From the NCBI GenBank assembly GCA_016721425.1, contig JADKID010000020.1, positions 62,001 to 126,000 of the forward strand: a stretch of DNA of 64,000 bases, given 5' to 3'. Numbering within the stretch: the first letter of the stretch is position 1; every line of letters starts with the position of its first letter. Origin of the DNA: Bryobacterales bacterium (GTDB taxonomy: Bacteria > Acidobacteriota > Terriglobia > Bryobacterales > Bryobacteraceae). Shown here piece after piece: positions 17,282-25,786 of this stretch. A program made the translations under genes and the position numbers. The notes beneath the pieces were generated by a model. It ran no database searches, was not told the DNA's origin, and saw only the letters and a program-made list of their open reading frames with translations.

Positions 17282-18304
17282 TTAAGCCAACGTCTCCGCC
17301 CCTACCCGCACCAGCACTTTCCCCTGATTCGCCCCCGAAAACAGCTTCAGCAGCGCCGCCGGAGCCAGTTCCAGCCCCTCCGACACATCCAGCCGGTACT
17401 TCAACCGCCCGGCCAGGTGCCACCCGATCAGCTTTTCCGCCGCCTCCTGAGCCCGCCCCCAGTAATCCGACACGATGAACCCCTGCATCCGCCCCCGGCG
17501 TATCAACAGATTCGCCAGATTCGCCGGTCCCGGCTCCGGCCCAGTGGCGTTGTATTGCGAGATCATCCCGCATAGCGCAATCCGCGCCCCCAGATTGATC
17601 CGCCCCAGAACAGCCTCCAGCGTCCGCCCGCCCACGTTCTCAAAATCCACGTCGATCCCCTCCGGACACGTCCGCCGGAGCCCCGCCGCCACGTCCTCCG
17701 CCTTGTAGTCGATCACCGCATCCGCGCCCAGCTCCTCCAGTAACCACCGGCACTTCTCCGCGCCCCCTGCAATCGCCACCACGCGCAGCCCCAGATTCTT
17801 CCCGATCTGCACCGCCAGCGAGCCCACCGCGCCCGCCGCCGCCGATACCACCAGCGTCTCCCCCTCCTTCGCCTGCGCCACCTCCGTCAGCCCAAAGTAC
17901 GCCGTCAACCCGATGTGCCCCAGCAGCCCGAAATGCGCGCTCAGCGGCAGGGGAATCGGAGGCATCTTCGCCAATCCCTTAGCCGGACCCGTGTAGTATC
18001 GCTGCCAGCCCAGCAGCCCCTGCACAATGTCGCCCGCCTGCAACGAGGCGTCGCGCGACTCCTCCACCTGCCCGATGCACCCGCCCCGCATCACCGACCC
18101 CAACGCCAGCTTCGGCAGATAGCTGTCCGCGTCGTTCATCCAGATCCGGTTGGTCGGGTCGATCGAGAGCCAGATGCTCCGCACCCGCACTTCGCCCTCC
18201 GCCAGAGCCGGCAGCGCGGACTCCCGCCACTCGAAGTTCTCAGCGCTGGGCAAACCCGCGGGACGCGATACCAGATGCCAGGCGGCGTTCATTGTGGTGC
18301 TCAT
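17282..18304 (-). CDS. Zinc-independent medium-chain (MDR) NADP-dependent oxidoreductase
   Basis: 340-aa oxidoreductase of the leukotriene B4 12-hydroxydehydrogenase/CurA type, which reduces activated double bonds with NADPH. Evidence is the N-terminal SIDPTNRIWMND box, the Rossmann segment VSAAAGAVGSLAVQIGKNLG, the ADAVIDYK box and the C-terminal AAEKLIGWHLAGRLKYR with the following LELAPAALLKLFSGANQGKV. No structural zinc cysteines are seen. Start chosen at ATG 18304 (MSTTMNAAWHLVSRP). It is divergent from the SPFH gene, and the shared intergenic region carries the TATCA/TGATA operator-like repeats. Confidence 0.88.
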   Translation of the reverse strand: MSTTMNAAWHLVSRPAGLPSAENFEWRESALPALAEGEVRVRSIWLSIDPTNRIWMNDADSYLPKLALGSVMRGGCIGQVEESRDASLQAGDIVQGLLGWQRYYTGPAKGLAKMPPIPLPLSAHFGLLGHIGLTAYFGLTEVAQAKEGETLVVSAAAGAVGSLAVQIGKNLGLRVVAIAGGAEKCRWLLEELGADAVIDYKAEDVAAGLRRTCPEGIDVDFENVGGRTLEAVLGRINLGARIALCGMISQYNATGPEPGPANLANLLIRRGRMQGFIVSDYWGRAQEAAEKLIGWHLAGRLKYRLDVSEGLELAPAALLKLFSGANQGKVLVRVGAETLA

Positions 18305-18358
18305 GGAGTCTTCAGTGTAAACCCGTGCGCCAGCCTCCGATTTCTCTTGCCAAGGCGG

Positions 18359-18375
18359 TATCAATGTGATATCAC
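18359..18375 (+). promoter_or_regulatory. Operator-like inverted repeats upstream of SPFH gene
   Basis: TATCA-ATG-TGATA (18359-18371) overlaps the perfect 10-bp palindrome GTGATATCAC (18366-18375), giving three alternating half-sites. The array ends 19 nt before the SPFH start and 55 nt before the divergent oxidoreductase start. Such spaced half-sites suit a ribbon-helix-helix protein like the one encoded two genes on (19289), which could autoregulate. Confidence 0.5.
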
Positions 18376-18394
18376 TTTAATAGCGGAGGTTTTG

Positions 18395-19279
18395 ATGTTG
18401 AAAGAGAAAGTCATCACAGCCATGTCGGGTATCCCGATGTTGCTGTTCACCCTGGCCATGCTGGTGCTGCCCGTCGTGGGTATCGTCTATGCGGCCAAAA
18501 CCGCCGAATACGGCCAGAAACCCGTTGTCGCCATCGTCGCCTGGATCCTCGTCTGGGTCGTTGATATCATCTGCCTGTGCGGCTTCTTCTCCGTGCAGCC
18601 CAACAACGGCGTCGTCCTGACCCTCTTCGGACAATATGTGGGCACGGTGGTGGAACCCGGGCTCAAGTTCGCCAACCCCTTCTACACCAAGAAGGCCATC
18701 TCCAAGCGCGTCCGCAACTTCGAGACCTCCAAGCTGAAGGTCAACGATCAGGACGGCAATCCCATCGAGATCGCGGCCGTCGTCGTCTGGAAAGTCGTCG
18801 ATACCGCCGACGCGATGTTCCAGGTCGATAACTACGAAAACTACGTCCACGTCCAAAGCGAGGCGGCCGTCCGCAACCTCGCCACGGCCTACCCCTACGA
18901 CTCCCACGAGGATCACATCGTCTCCCTCCGCGGCCACACCGCCGTGGTTGCCGAGCAGCTCAAGACCGAAATTCACGACCGTCTCGCCGTCGCCGGCGTC
19001 GAGGTCATCGAGGCCCGCCTCTCCTACCTCGCATACGCCCCCGAAATCGCCGCCGCCATGCTGCGCCGGCAACAGGCCTCGGCCATCATCGCAGCCCGCC
19101 AGAAGATCGTCGAAGGCGCCGTCGGCATGGTCGAAATGGCCCTCGACGCACTGGCCGAAAAGAACGTCGTGACCCTCGATGGCGAACAGCGTGCCTCCAT
19201 GGTGCAGAACCTCCTCGTGGTCCTCTGCTCCGAGTCGGCCGCCCAGCCCGTGCTCAACGCTGGCACCCTCCACCACTAA
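18395..19279 (+). CDS. SPFH/Band 7 domain membrane protein
   Basis: 294-aa stomatin/flotillin-like scaffold protein of membrane microdomains. It has two N-terminal hydrophobic segments (GIPMLLFTLAMLVLPVVGIV and VAIVAWILVWVVDIICLCGF), then VQPNNGVVLTLFGQYVGTV, which opens the SPFH domain. The domain continues through DGNPIEIAAVVVWKVVDTA and LAVAGVEVIEARLSYLAYAP, with an alanine-rich helical tail. Start at ATG 18395 behind AGCGGAGGT. The next gene, 9 nt away, encodes a ribbon-helix-helix protein, a frequent partner of SPFH genes. The pair is preceded by a palindromic operator candidate. Confidence 0.9.
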   Translation: MLKEKVITAMSGIPMLLFTLAMLVLPVVGIVYAAKTAEYGQKPVVAIVAWILVWVVDIICLCGFFSVQPNNGVVLTLFGQYVGTVVEPGLKFANPFYTKKAISKRVRNFETSKLKVNDQDGNPIEIAAVVVWKVVDTADAMFQVDNYENYVHVQSEAAVRNLATAYPYDSHEDHIVSLRGHTAVVAEQLKTEIHDRLAVAGVEVIEARLSYLAYAPEIAAAMLRRQQASAIIAARQKIVEGAVGMVEMALDALAEKNVVTLDGEQRASMVQNLLVVLCSESAAQPVLNAGTLHH

Positions 19280-19288
19280 AGAGAAGTC

Positions 19289-19480
19289 ATGGCAGAGCGC
19301 AAGTCATTCCTGGTCCGCATCGACGGCGACGTCCTCAACGCGCTGAAAAAGTGGGCCGACGATGACTTGCGCTCCCTCAACGGCCAGATGGAGTATCTCC
19401 TTCGCAAGGCCCTCCGCGACCGCGGCCGGCTGAAAACACAAGACCCGCCGGATGACGACCAACCTCCACCGCCCGACTGA
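19289..19480 (+). CDS. Arc-like ribbon-helix-helix protein
   Basis: 63-aa protein with a ribbon-helix-helix pattern: strand KSFLVRIDGDVLNALKKWAD, then helix 2 LRSLNGQMEYLLRKALRDRG, followed by an acidic proline-rich tail. This fold dimerises and binds DNA through the N-terminal strand. Being coupled to the SPFH gene, it may repress the operon through the repeats at 18359-18375, or it may act as an adaptor. No toxin gene follows. The sequence after its stop is low-complexity and leads to the 47-nt G tract. Confidence 0.78.
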   Translation: MAERKSFLVRIDGDVLNALKKWADDDLRSLNGQMEYLLRKALRDRGRLKTQDPPDDDQPPPPD

Positions 19481-19554
19481 CGCAGGATGCCTGCTAGACA
19501 CGGCGTCATTGATCACCTGGACGTACGCCCGACCCGCACCGGCAGAGCAACCCA

Positions 19555-19606
<52 letters not shown>

Positions 19607-19910
19607 CGAGGAGACCCAAACCCGTTCAGCACCCAGCAAAAGCCCACCGGCAGCGATGGCCGCGTGATGGTTGAATTCATAGACCTCGCCCGTATCGCCA
19701 CCGATGGCGCCGACAACCGCGAGGCAATGGAAGAGGCCATCGGGTTGTGTTCCGGGGGAGGAGATCCCAACCCTAGGCGGGGCGCGGTCCCGGCCACCGG
19801 CTCGCCGAAACTCGCCCACCTCGATGCGCGAGCAACCAGTCGACAACTCCGAGCTGGGCCGAAACCGCCGCGGCCCCCCCCGCCACTGGTAACCACCACC
19901 CCAGACCCAC

Positions 19911-19923
19911 TAGAATAAGGCCC
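19911..19923 (+). promoter_or_regulatory. -10 box 7 nt before the HerA-like ATPase start
   Basis: TAGAAT (19911-19916) followed by AAGGCCC and ATG 19924. The spacing puts the expected transcription start at the start codon, although AAGG could also act as a weak ribosome-binding site if transcription begins further upstream. Confidence 0.45.
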
Positions 19924-22269
19924 ATGCAGGATTACGAGAAGCTCGGCGCATTCTACCTCGGCCGCCTCAAGGACTCCCCCGATACCCTCCTCTACGACAG
20001 CAAGGATCTCGTCACCCACGCCGTCTGCGTCGGCATGACGGGCTCCGGTAAAACCGGCCTCTGCCTCGGGCTCCTCGAAGAGGCCGCCATCGACGGCATC
20101 CCCGCCATCGTCATCGATCCCAAGGGCGATCTCGCCAACCTCCTGCTCACCTTCCCCAACCTCGCCCCCGCCGATTTCGAGCCCTGGGTTAACTCCGACG
20201 AGGCCCGCAACAAAGGCCTCTCCGTCCCCGATTTCGCCGCCGCCGAGTCCGCCAAATGGCAAAAAGGCCTCGCCCAGTGGGATCAGGACGGAGCCCGTAT
20301 CGCGCGCATGCGCGCCGCCTGTGACCTCGCCGTCTACACCCCCGGCTCCGACGCCGGCATCCCCGTCTCCATCATGAAGTCGTTCGCGGCCCCCGACGCC
20401 AAGATCCTAGCCGATCGCGAAGCCCTCCGCGATCGCATCGCCGCCACCGCCACCTCGCTCCTCTCCCTTGCCGGCATCGATGCCGATCCCGTCCAGTCCC
20501 GCGAGCACATCCTCCTCTCCACCATCCTCGATACCGCTTGGCGCGCCGGCGCCGATCTCGATCTCGCCGCCATTATCGCCCAGGTTCAGAAACCCGCCTT
20601 CACCAAGGTGGGCGTCATGGATCTCGATTCCTTCTACCCCGCCAAGGATCGCTTCGGCCTCGCCATGGCCCTCAATAACCTCCTCGCCTCCCCCGGCTTC
20701 GAGGCCTGGCTCACCGGCGACGCCCTCGACATCGATGCCATGCTTTGGACCCCCCAGGGCAAGCCCAAAATCTCCATCTTCTGCATCGCCCACCTCAACG
20801 ACAGCGAGCGCATGTTCTTCGTCTCGCTCCTCCTCAACCAGACCCTCAGCTGGGTCCGCGCCCAGAGCGGCACCTCGTCCCTTCGCGCCATTCTCTACAT
20901 GGACGAGATCTTCGGCTACTTCCCCCCCGTCGCCAATCCCCCGTCCAAGAAACCCCTGCTCACTCTCCTGAAACAGGCCCGCGCCTTCGGCCTCGGCGTC
21001 GTCCTCGCCACCCAGAACCCCGTCGATCTCGATTACAAAGGCCTCGCCAATACCGGCACCTGGTTCATCGGCCGCCTCCAGACCGAGCGCGACAAAGCCC
21101 GCGTCCTGGAAGGCTTGGAGGGCGCGGTATCAGCCGCCGGCGGCAAGTTCGACCGCAACGAGATGGAGCAGATCCTCGCCGGCCTCGGCAACCGCATCTT
21201 CCTCATGAACAACGTCCATGAGGATCGCCCCGTCCTCTTCCAGACCCGCTGGACCCTCTCCTACCTCCGCGGCCCCATGGCCCGCCCGGAAATCCAGCGC
21301 CTCATGGCCGCCCGCAAGAGCGAATCGCCCGCAGGCTCCGCCGCCGAGGAAGCCCCCGCCTCCGCCGCGGCATCGGACGGATCCTCCGCCGCCCCCATCC
21401 TCCCCGCCGAGATCACCCAGCTCTTCGCCCCCCTCACCGGTTCGGTCCTCCAATACGAGCCCAAGGTCCTCGGAGCCGCCCAGATCCACTTCGCCGACCC
21501 CAAGCTCGGCATCGACGCCGTCCGCGACGCCGTCTACGTCTGCCCCATCACCGACGCCGCCGTCCCCGTCGATTGGACCCAGGCCGAAGAGTGCGATACC
21601 GCCCTCAGCGACTTCGAGAAAACACCCACCGACGGCGCCACCTTCACCGAGCCCGCGTCCCCCGCCGCCAAGGCCAAAAACTACGCCGTCTGGCAGAAGT
21701 CCTTCGGCACCTGGCTCTACCAGACCCAGTCCCTCGAACTCCTCCGCAGCCCAGTCACTGGCGAAGTCTCCAGAATGGGCGAGAACGAGCGCGACTTCCG
21801 CCTCCGCACCGAGCACGCCGCCCGCGAGGCCCGCGACGAACAGGTCGAGCGCCTCCGCGGCAAATACCAGCCCAAGCTCCAGACCCTCAACGACCGCCTC
21901 CAGCGCGCCCACGCCAAGCTCGAACAGGAAAAGCAGCAGGCCTCCTCCCAGACCCTGCAATCGGTCATCTCCATCGGGTCATCGCTCTTAGGCGCCTTCA
22001 TGGGCCGCAAAACCATCAGCGCCGCCAACATCAACCGCATCGGCACCGCCGCCCGCTCGGCGAGCCGCATCGGCAAGGAGCGCGGCGACGTCGGCCTGGC
22101 CGAGGAAACCGTCGAGAGCCTCCAGCAGCAGATCCAGGACCTCAGCGCGGAGCTAGAGCAGGAAATCGCCACCATCCCCGCCCCCGCCCAGGAAGCCCTG
22201 GAAACCATCACCGTCAAGGCCAAAAAAACCAACATCACCGTCCAGTTGGTAGCCTTGGCCTGGGTCTAA
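19924..22269 (+). CDS. HerA-like/DUF853-type P-loop ATPase
   Basis: 781-aa ATPase related to HerA/FtsK helicase-translocases. Walker A is VGMTGSGKTGLC (about residues 36-47) and IVIDPKGDLANLL follows. Walker B is ILYMDEIFGYFPP, and VVLATQNPVDLDYK matches the sensor region of HerA-like proteins. The C-terminal third has an alanine/proline-rich linker and a coiled coil (about 630-680: ARDEQVERLRGK to KLEQEKQQ), a hydrophobic glycine-rich segment (LLGAFMGRK) and another coiled coil. The role is not established; DNA or protein translocation is the family expectation. No nuclease (NurA-like) gene is adjacent. It is followed by hairpin element copy B. Confidence 0.85.
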   Translation: MQDYEKLGAFYLGRLKDSPDTLLYDSKDLVTHAVCVGMTGSGKTGLCLGLLEEAAIDGIPAIVIDPKGDLANLLLTFPNLAPADFEPWVNSDEARNKGLSVPDFAAAESAKWQKGLAQWDQDGARIARMRAACDLAVYTPGSDAGIPVSIMKSFAAPDAKILADREALRDRIAATATSLLSLAGIDADPVQSREHILLSTILDTAWRAGADLDLAAIIAQVQKPAFTKVGVMDLDSFYPAKDRFGLAMALNNLLASPGFEAWLTGDALDIDAMLWTPQGKPKISIFCIAHLNDSERMFFVSLLLNQTLSWVRAQSGTSSLRAILYMDEIFGYFPPVANPPSKKPLLTLLKQARAFGLGVVLATQNPVDLDYKGLANTGTWFIGRLQTERDKARVLEGLEGAVSAAGGKFDRNEMEQILAGLGNRIFLMNNVHEDRPVLFQTRWTLSYLRGPMARPEIQRLMAARKSESPAGSAAEEAPASAAASDGSSAAPILPAEITQLFAPLTGSVLQYEPKVLGAAQIHFADPKLGIDAVRDAVYVCPITDAAVPVDWTQAEECDTALSDFEKTPTDGATFTEPASPAAKAKNYAVWQKSFGTWLYQTQSLELLRSPVTGEVSRMGENERDFRLRTEHAAREARDEQVERLRGKYQPKLQTLNDRLQRAHAKLEQEKQQASSQTLQSVISIGSSLLGAFMGRKTISAANINRIGTAARSASRIGKERGDVGLAEETVESLQQQIQDLSAELEQEIATIPAPAQEALETITVKAKKTNITVQLVALAWV

Positions 22270-22290
22270 GTCGTCTTCCAACCCCTCTTC

Positions 22291-22334
22291 GGAGGGCGGG
22301 CCCCCTGGCCCGCACGGGGCCTCCCGGCCCCGTC
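22291..22334 (+). repeat. Intergenic double-hairpin element, copy B
   Basis: Stem GCGGGCC/GGCCCGC with loop CCCT (22296-22313), then stem ACGGGGCC/GGCCCCGT with loop TCCC (22314-22333). It lies 21 nt after the ATPase stop, between converging genes. No T tract follows, so it is not a classical intrinsic terminator. Confidence 0.75.
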
Positions 22335-22340
22335 GAAACC

Positions 22341-22748
22341 CTAACGAATCTTCGTAGTCTGGTGCGCCGCCAGCCGCCACCCCCCACCCTGCCTCACCCA
22401 CAGATGCAAAATCATCAAATGATCGTCAAACGGCCCGGCGTCATTCCGCCCCGTCATCCGCGCGATGCTATGCGCCACCGCCGAATCCCCATACCGCACC
22501 ACCTGCGTGCTCTCGTGCGTCACGGAATCATACCGCTGCTTCCCGCCCTTCAGCCGCTCCATATACTGCGCCTTCGTCTCCACCTTCCCGGTGCTGTGCG
22601 CATAAATCAGCTCCGGCGTATAGATCTTCTCCAGAGCCGCCCCATCCCGCGCCACCAGAGCCGCCCCCCAAGCCTTCTCCGCCGCGCGGATATCATCATC
22701 GGCCGCCACCGCCGACACCATCACCAGACAAGCCAATAAGAGCTTCAT
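22341..22748 (-). CDS. Secreted SnoaL/NTF2-like (DUF4440-type) protein
   Basis: 135-aa protein with a signal peptide (MKLLLACLVMVSAVAADDD) and one NTF2-like cone-shaped domain. The pattern IRAAEKAWGAALVARDGAAL, then IYTPELIYAHSTGKVETKAQ, and a final strand LHLWVRQGGGWRLAAHQTTKI is typical of DUF4440. Such domains bind small hydrophobic molecules or act as simple isomerases/hydrolases; the ligand here is unknown. It is monocistronic and converges on the ATPase gene across hairpin copy B. Confidence 0.85.
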   Translation of the reverse strand: MKLLLACLVMVSAVAADDDIRAAEKAWGAALVARDGAALEKIYTPELIYAHSTGKVETKAQYMERLKGGKQRYDSVTHESTQVVRYGDSAVAHSIARMTGRNDAGPFDDHLMILHLWVRQGGGWRLAAHQTTKIR

Positions 22749-23134
22749 ACAGTTCCTCGGTCCGCTATCGTATCGCGAATCGCCCCTCGACCCGAGCCCT
22801 CACATGCCGTAACTGCGAGCCGGCACGAAGTCGCTCCCCGGATGGGGTGCCCGTAGCGCTCCCCGGAGATCCACCTCTACAGCAAAATTGCGGCCACCCA
22901 CCGCGCCACTCGGAATCAGCGAACCCGAGGGTCGCAAAGCGCTCACGGAGGCCGGACGGCCAATTCATTCCGGGAATGCGCTTCAACGCCACAACGCGGG
23001 TTAACGGTCACGTTACTCCGGCTCGCATTGGGTATTCGAGAGGTCGCGGGGACTTTCAACTTGCACGAAGCCACCGTTCACCCGTTGGCTACCGCTCATT
23101 GCCGTCGAGTACGACGCGCTCGTAAGATTAAGCA
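22749..23134. other. Intergenic stretch with nothing recognised
   Basis: 386 nt between a divergent pair. Apart from the TAAGAT box at 23123-23128, 6 nt before the next start, I see no gene, RNA or repeat. Open frames on either strand have no family-like sequence. Confidence 0.5.
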
Positions 23135-23455
23135 ATGGCCAGCCGAAGAGTTCGTGGCGAACATGGGTTCTTGCCGTGCGCGGACCCCGGTTTCACAATT
23201 CAGAACATAAAGGACTGGAGAGCAGCGCAATACGCGGCTGGGTTACCCAGTAGTCTGGTTGATTTTTATACCACTCACGGCATCTGTCTGGATTGCCAAG
23301 GACAGGGCGTTAAGTTTGTCGGGTGGAGCATGCCAATAAACGAGGTGGAGGTTGAGGGTGCGCGGGAACTGGGCCTCGAAGAACTGCCGTTGTATGAGGT
23401 TTGCCAGAGTTGCCGAGGGTCAGGCATGCAGACCGGCTACGCTTCAGAGCCGTAA
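23135..23455 (+). CDS. Small protein with two CxxCxGxG zinc-finger-like motifs
   Basis: 106-aa hypothetical protein. Two DnaJ-type motifs, CLDCQGQGVKF and CQSCRGSGMQ, lie about 35 residues apart and would form one four-cysteine zinc site, separated by an acidic segment (EVEVEGARELGLEELPLYEV). The N-terminal half (NIKDWRAAQYAAGLPSSLVD) is helical. I do not recognise the full family. A TAAGAT box 6 nt before the ATG supports this start and a leaderless message. No neighbour suggests a role. Confidence 0.62.
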   Translation: MASRRVRGEHGFLPCADPGFTIQNIKDWRAAQYAAGLPSSLVDFYTTHGICLDCQGQGVKFVGWSMPINEVEVEGARELGLEELPLYEVCQSCRGSGMQTGYASEP

Positions 23456-23686
23456 AACGACAGCTACTGCGTTTTTGACGCGAGCTCTTGCTGATCACAT
23501 TCTTAGGCTAATTCTTGTTCCGTTGCTCCCCATACCCTGAGTCAGCGCGTTAGCGGCGGTTCCTGCGTGCAAGAGCACGACTTCTGGCCGGAAACCTTCA
23601 TTATCGTATGTTTGCGCCACCGGCAGCCGCTCGGCCCCCGCCGACTTCCGGACTTCACCTCACACTCCATGATCACCGAGTGCCCC

Positions 23687-24226
23687 TCACGCCGGCCCAA
23701 GCACAACCTTGCCGTAGTCGTACGGCGAACTGAAATTCTCCTGAACCGTGATATCCCCGAAATACTGAACAACCAATTCGGCCGGAAACGCGCCAAGGTG
23801 ACCGTACCCAACGCGCCCACTGCCAATCGCGTCGCACGGGCCCAGCGGAGACCGCCGCGCCCCGGTCTTAAGCTGCCCCACCGCCGTCACCCGGATTTCA
23901 AAACGCTTCCCTGTCTTGGCCCGGCCTTCCACATCCTTCAGGACCCTGGCCAGAGCAGCCCAACCGCTGTCGTCGGACACACCGGAGCCGGATCCCGGGA
24001 GGGCCGCTCCGGTGAGATCCAGGAAGGAGGGCCATGGTCCATTCGCACATTTCTGAGGACACGTCTCGCGGAGACCGTAATAGTAAACACCCCGCACCGA
24101 AATCACCTGATCCCGGTAGGCGGCAAAATCCCGCGAGAGGTCACAGAGGCTCACCACGGCAGGGGCGGGGCGCGATGGAGCGCATCCCACCATCACCAGC
24201 GGTACGACGGCGAGCAGGCGAATCAT
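23687..24226 (-). CDS. Putative lipoprotein, member of a local secreted-protein family
   Basis: 179-aa lipoprotein (signal MIRLLAVVPLVMVGCAPS, lipidation Cys in MVGC). The mature part opens VVSLCDLSRDFAAYRDQVIS and VRGVYYYG, a pattern also found in the products at 31455 (TRCELKAAPAKYAGRLVMVR) and 58789 (VESLCSVFAALPQLAGRVVT). The C terminus GYGHLGAFPAELVVQYFGD parallels GFGHLGGFVAQVTLLAV of the latter. The shape suggests a small beta-barrel, OB-like domain; function unknown. Start chosen at ATG 24226 (frame open to 24466) because it begins the signal peptide. Confidence 0.7.
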   Translation of the reverse strand: MIRLLAVVPLVMVGCAPSRPAPAVVSLCDLSRDFAAYRDQVISVRGVYYYGLRETCPQKCANGPWPSFLDLTGAALPGSGSGVSDDSGWAALARVLKDVEGRAKTGKRFEIRVTAVGQLKTGARRSPLGPCDAIGSGRVGYGHLGAFPAELVVQYFGDITVQENFSSPYDYGKVVLGPA

Positions 24227-24299
24227 ATTCCTATAGATTCCGGCGCATCGTCCTTTGTTCCTGGGCCGCTCGCTTCCCCCCACCCGACCAGCGCCCCCC

Positions 24300-25175
24300 C
24301 TACTTCGCCACCCGAACCCACTGCGCCCGCCCGGACGGCTCCAGCAAGACGAGTTGATCGCCGTCAACCCCCACGGGATGGCCGCGGGAAGGTATCGAAA
24401 CCGGATTCCATTTCTGCGCCGTTCGATCGAATACGGCGAACCCTGTGCCCGGACCATCCACGCCATAAACCGATCCGCCCGCCGTTACTCCAAACATCAG
24501 GTACTCCGTCAGATCCCACCGCCCTGTCACCTTGCCGGCCAGATCCATTTCCAGCCACTGCGGGTTCACACCTTTCGTGGCGGGCTCGATTAGAACACCA
24601 ATTCGGCCCGCCGCCACGTGGAGCAGCGGAAAGCCGTAATTGTTCGACAACGAGGGCAACTTAACGTCGAACATCGTGCGCGCCCGAGTGATGCTCAGCC
24701 CGCGGCCGTCGCGGCCATAGTTCCGCAAGATCGCAAAATCGGGCTCGTGGGTCTGCGTGTGATCATACTGATGGAGCGCGGTCCAGATGGTGTGGTCCGG
24801 TCCAAAACGAACCGCGCCGGGCGCGAACGGCGTGGTCTCGATGAACCGCTCCTGCTTGCCGTCCGGCCGGAACAGAACAAGGCCCCACACCGAGCCCATA
24901 TTGACCGTGGCGGCGATGAAGCCATCGGTGTCCACGGCCGCATTGGACATGGGCACGCCGGCGACGGGGTCCCCCGCCGAGACGGTAATCGCCGCAGCGC
25001 CATTGGGCGGCCGGAGCGTGATCCGGCCCCCGGTGTCGTAGACGATCAAGTAGCCGTTGTCGAAACCAGGCCAGCACGACACGCGCAGCTTCCCCTCGTA
25101 CACGAACTCCTTCTCGATGGTTTGCGCGAATCCGGCCTGTCCCAGGAGCAGAACCAGAAGTGTGGCGAATCGGAT
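24300..25175 (-). CDS. Secreted protein, probable beta-propeller-like, start unclear
   Basis: About 291 aa. A signal peptide (FATLLVLLLGQAGFAQT) precedes repeated beta-strand blocks such as GYLIVYDTGGRITLRPPNG, MGSVWGLVLFRPDGKQ and GTGFAVFDRTAQKW, suggesting a propeller. No ATG, GTG or TTG lies in a sensible place. The coordinate given uses an ATC at 25175 preceded by CTACG; a mutated ATG at this codon would explain it. The frame stays open to 25577 but that extension overlaps the divergent ankyrin gene and does not look coding. The function is not known. Confidence 0.6.
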   Translation of the reverse strand: MRFATLLVLLLGQAGFAQTIEKEFVYEGKLRVSCWPGFDNGYLIVYDTGGRITLRPPNGAAAITVSAGDPVAGVPMSNAAVDTDGFIAATVNMGSVWGLVLFRPDGKQERFIETTPFAPGAVRFGPDHTIWTALHQYDHTQTHEPDFAILRNYGRDGRGLSITRARTMFDVKLPSLSNNYGFPLLHVAAGRIGVLIEPATKGVNPQWLEMDLAGKVTGRWDLTEYLMFGVTAGGSVYGVDGPGTGFAVFDRTAQKWNPVSIPSRGHPVGVDGDQLVLLEPSGRAQWVRVAK

Positions 25176-25232
25176 CGTAGCCTGACCTCTGACACCCTTG
25201 ACGAAATTGGCGCCGAGCCTGTGCAAACTATC

Positions 25233-25747
25233 ATGACAATACGCGAAATCCCGGAGCCCTACCGCGCCAACTCGGCCCTCGCCCTCGAACTGCTTCGCGA
25301 TCATCCGGAACTCCTGCACGCCCGTTTCAGCGGAAACGTCACCCCTCTCCAGGTCGCCGCATTCGCCTGGCAACGCGAGCTCGCGGAGAGCCTGTGTGCC
25401 ATGGGCGCAAAGCTGGACTTCATCAGCGCGATAGCGCTCGGCCGCACCGGCGCAGTTCGCGCCATGCTCGATCGCAGTCCCAACCTGATCCACAAGCGCG
25501 CTCCCGAGGGCGGTTGGACAGCCCTCCACATTGCAGCCGCCTATGCTGACATGGGGCCGACGTGAATGCCCGCGCAAAACATGGATTCACCGCATTGCAC
25601 CATGCCGCGGCCGCCGGCAACACAGGTTTCGTGGCCTTCCTGCTCACGCATGGGGCAAACGCGCACGCACAGACCGACGCCCGCCAGACACCGTGGGCAC
25701 TCGCCATTCGGCACGGCCACAGAGACGTCGTCGCGCTGCTCGAATGA
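25233..25747 (+). pseudogene. Ankyrin-repeat protein, disrupted
   Basis: Two frames together encode a small ankyrin-repeat protein. The first (ATG 25233 to TGA 25563-25565) has FSGNVTPLQVAAFAWQRELA, FISAIALGRTGAVRAMLDR and GGWTALHIAAAYADM. The second (from 25562) has ADVNARAKHGFTALHHAAA and ARQTPWALAIRHGHRDVVAL. At the junction about a dozen residues of the normal 33-residue repeat are missing (ALHIAAAYADM joined to GADVNAR), so this looks like a short deletion rather than a single-base error. There is no signal peptide. It is divergent from the gene ending at 24300. Confidence 0.75.
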
Positions 25748-25786
25748 TCGGAGACCGGCGACTCACTGCCGCCGCTCTGTAAGGCA

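Noticed and set aside
25563..25565. TGA at the ankyrin break as selenocysteine
   Set aside because: The downstream repeat is in another frame and the position is not a redox cysteine.
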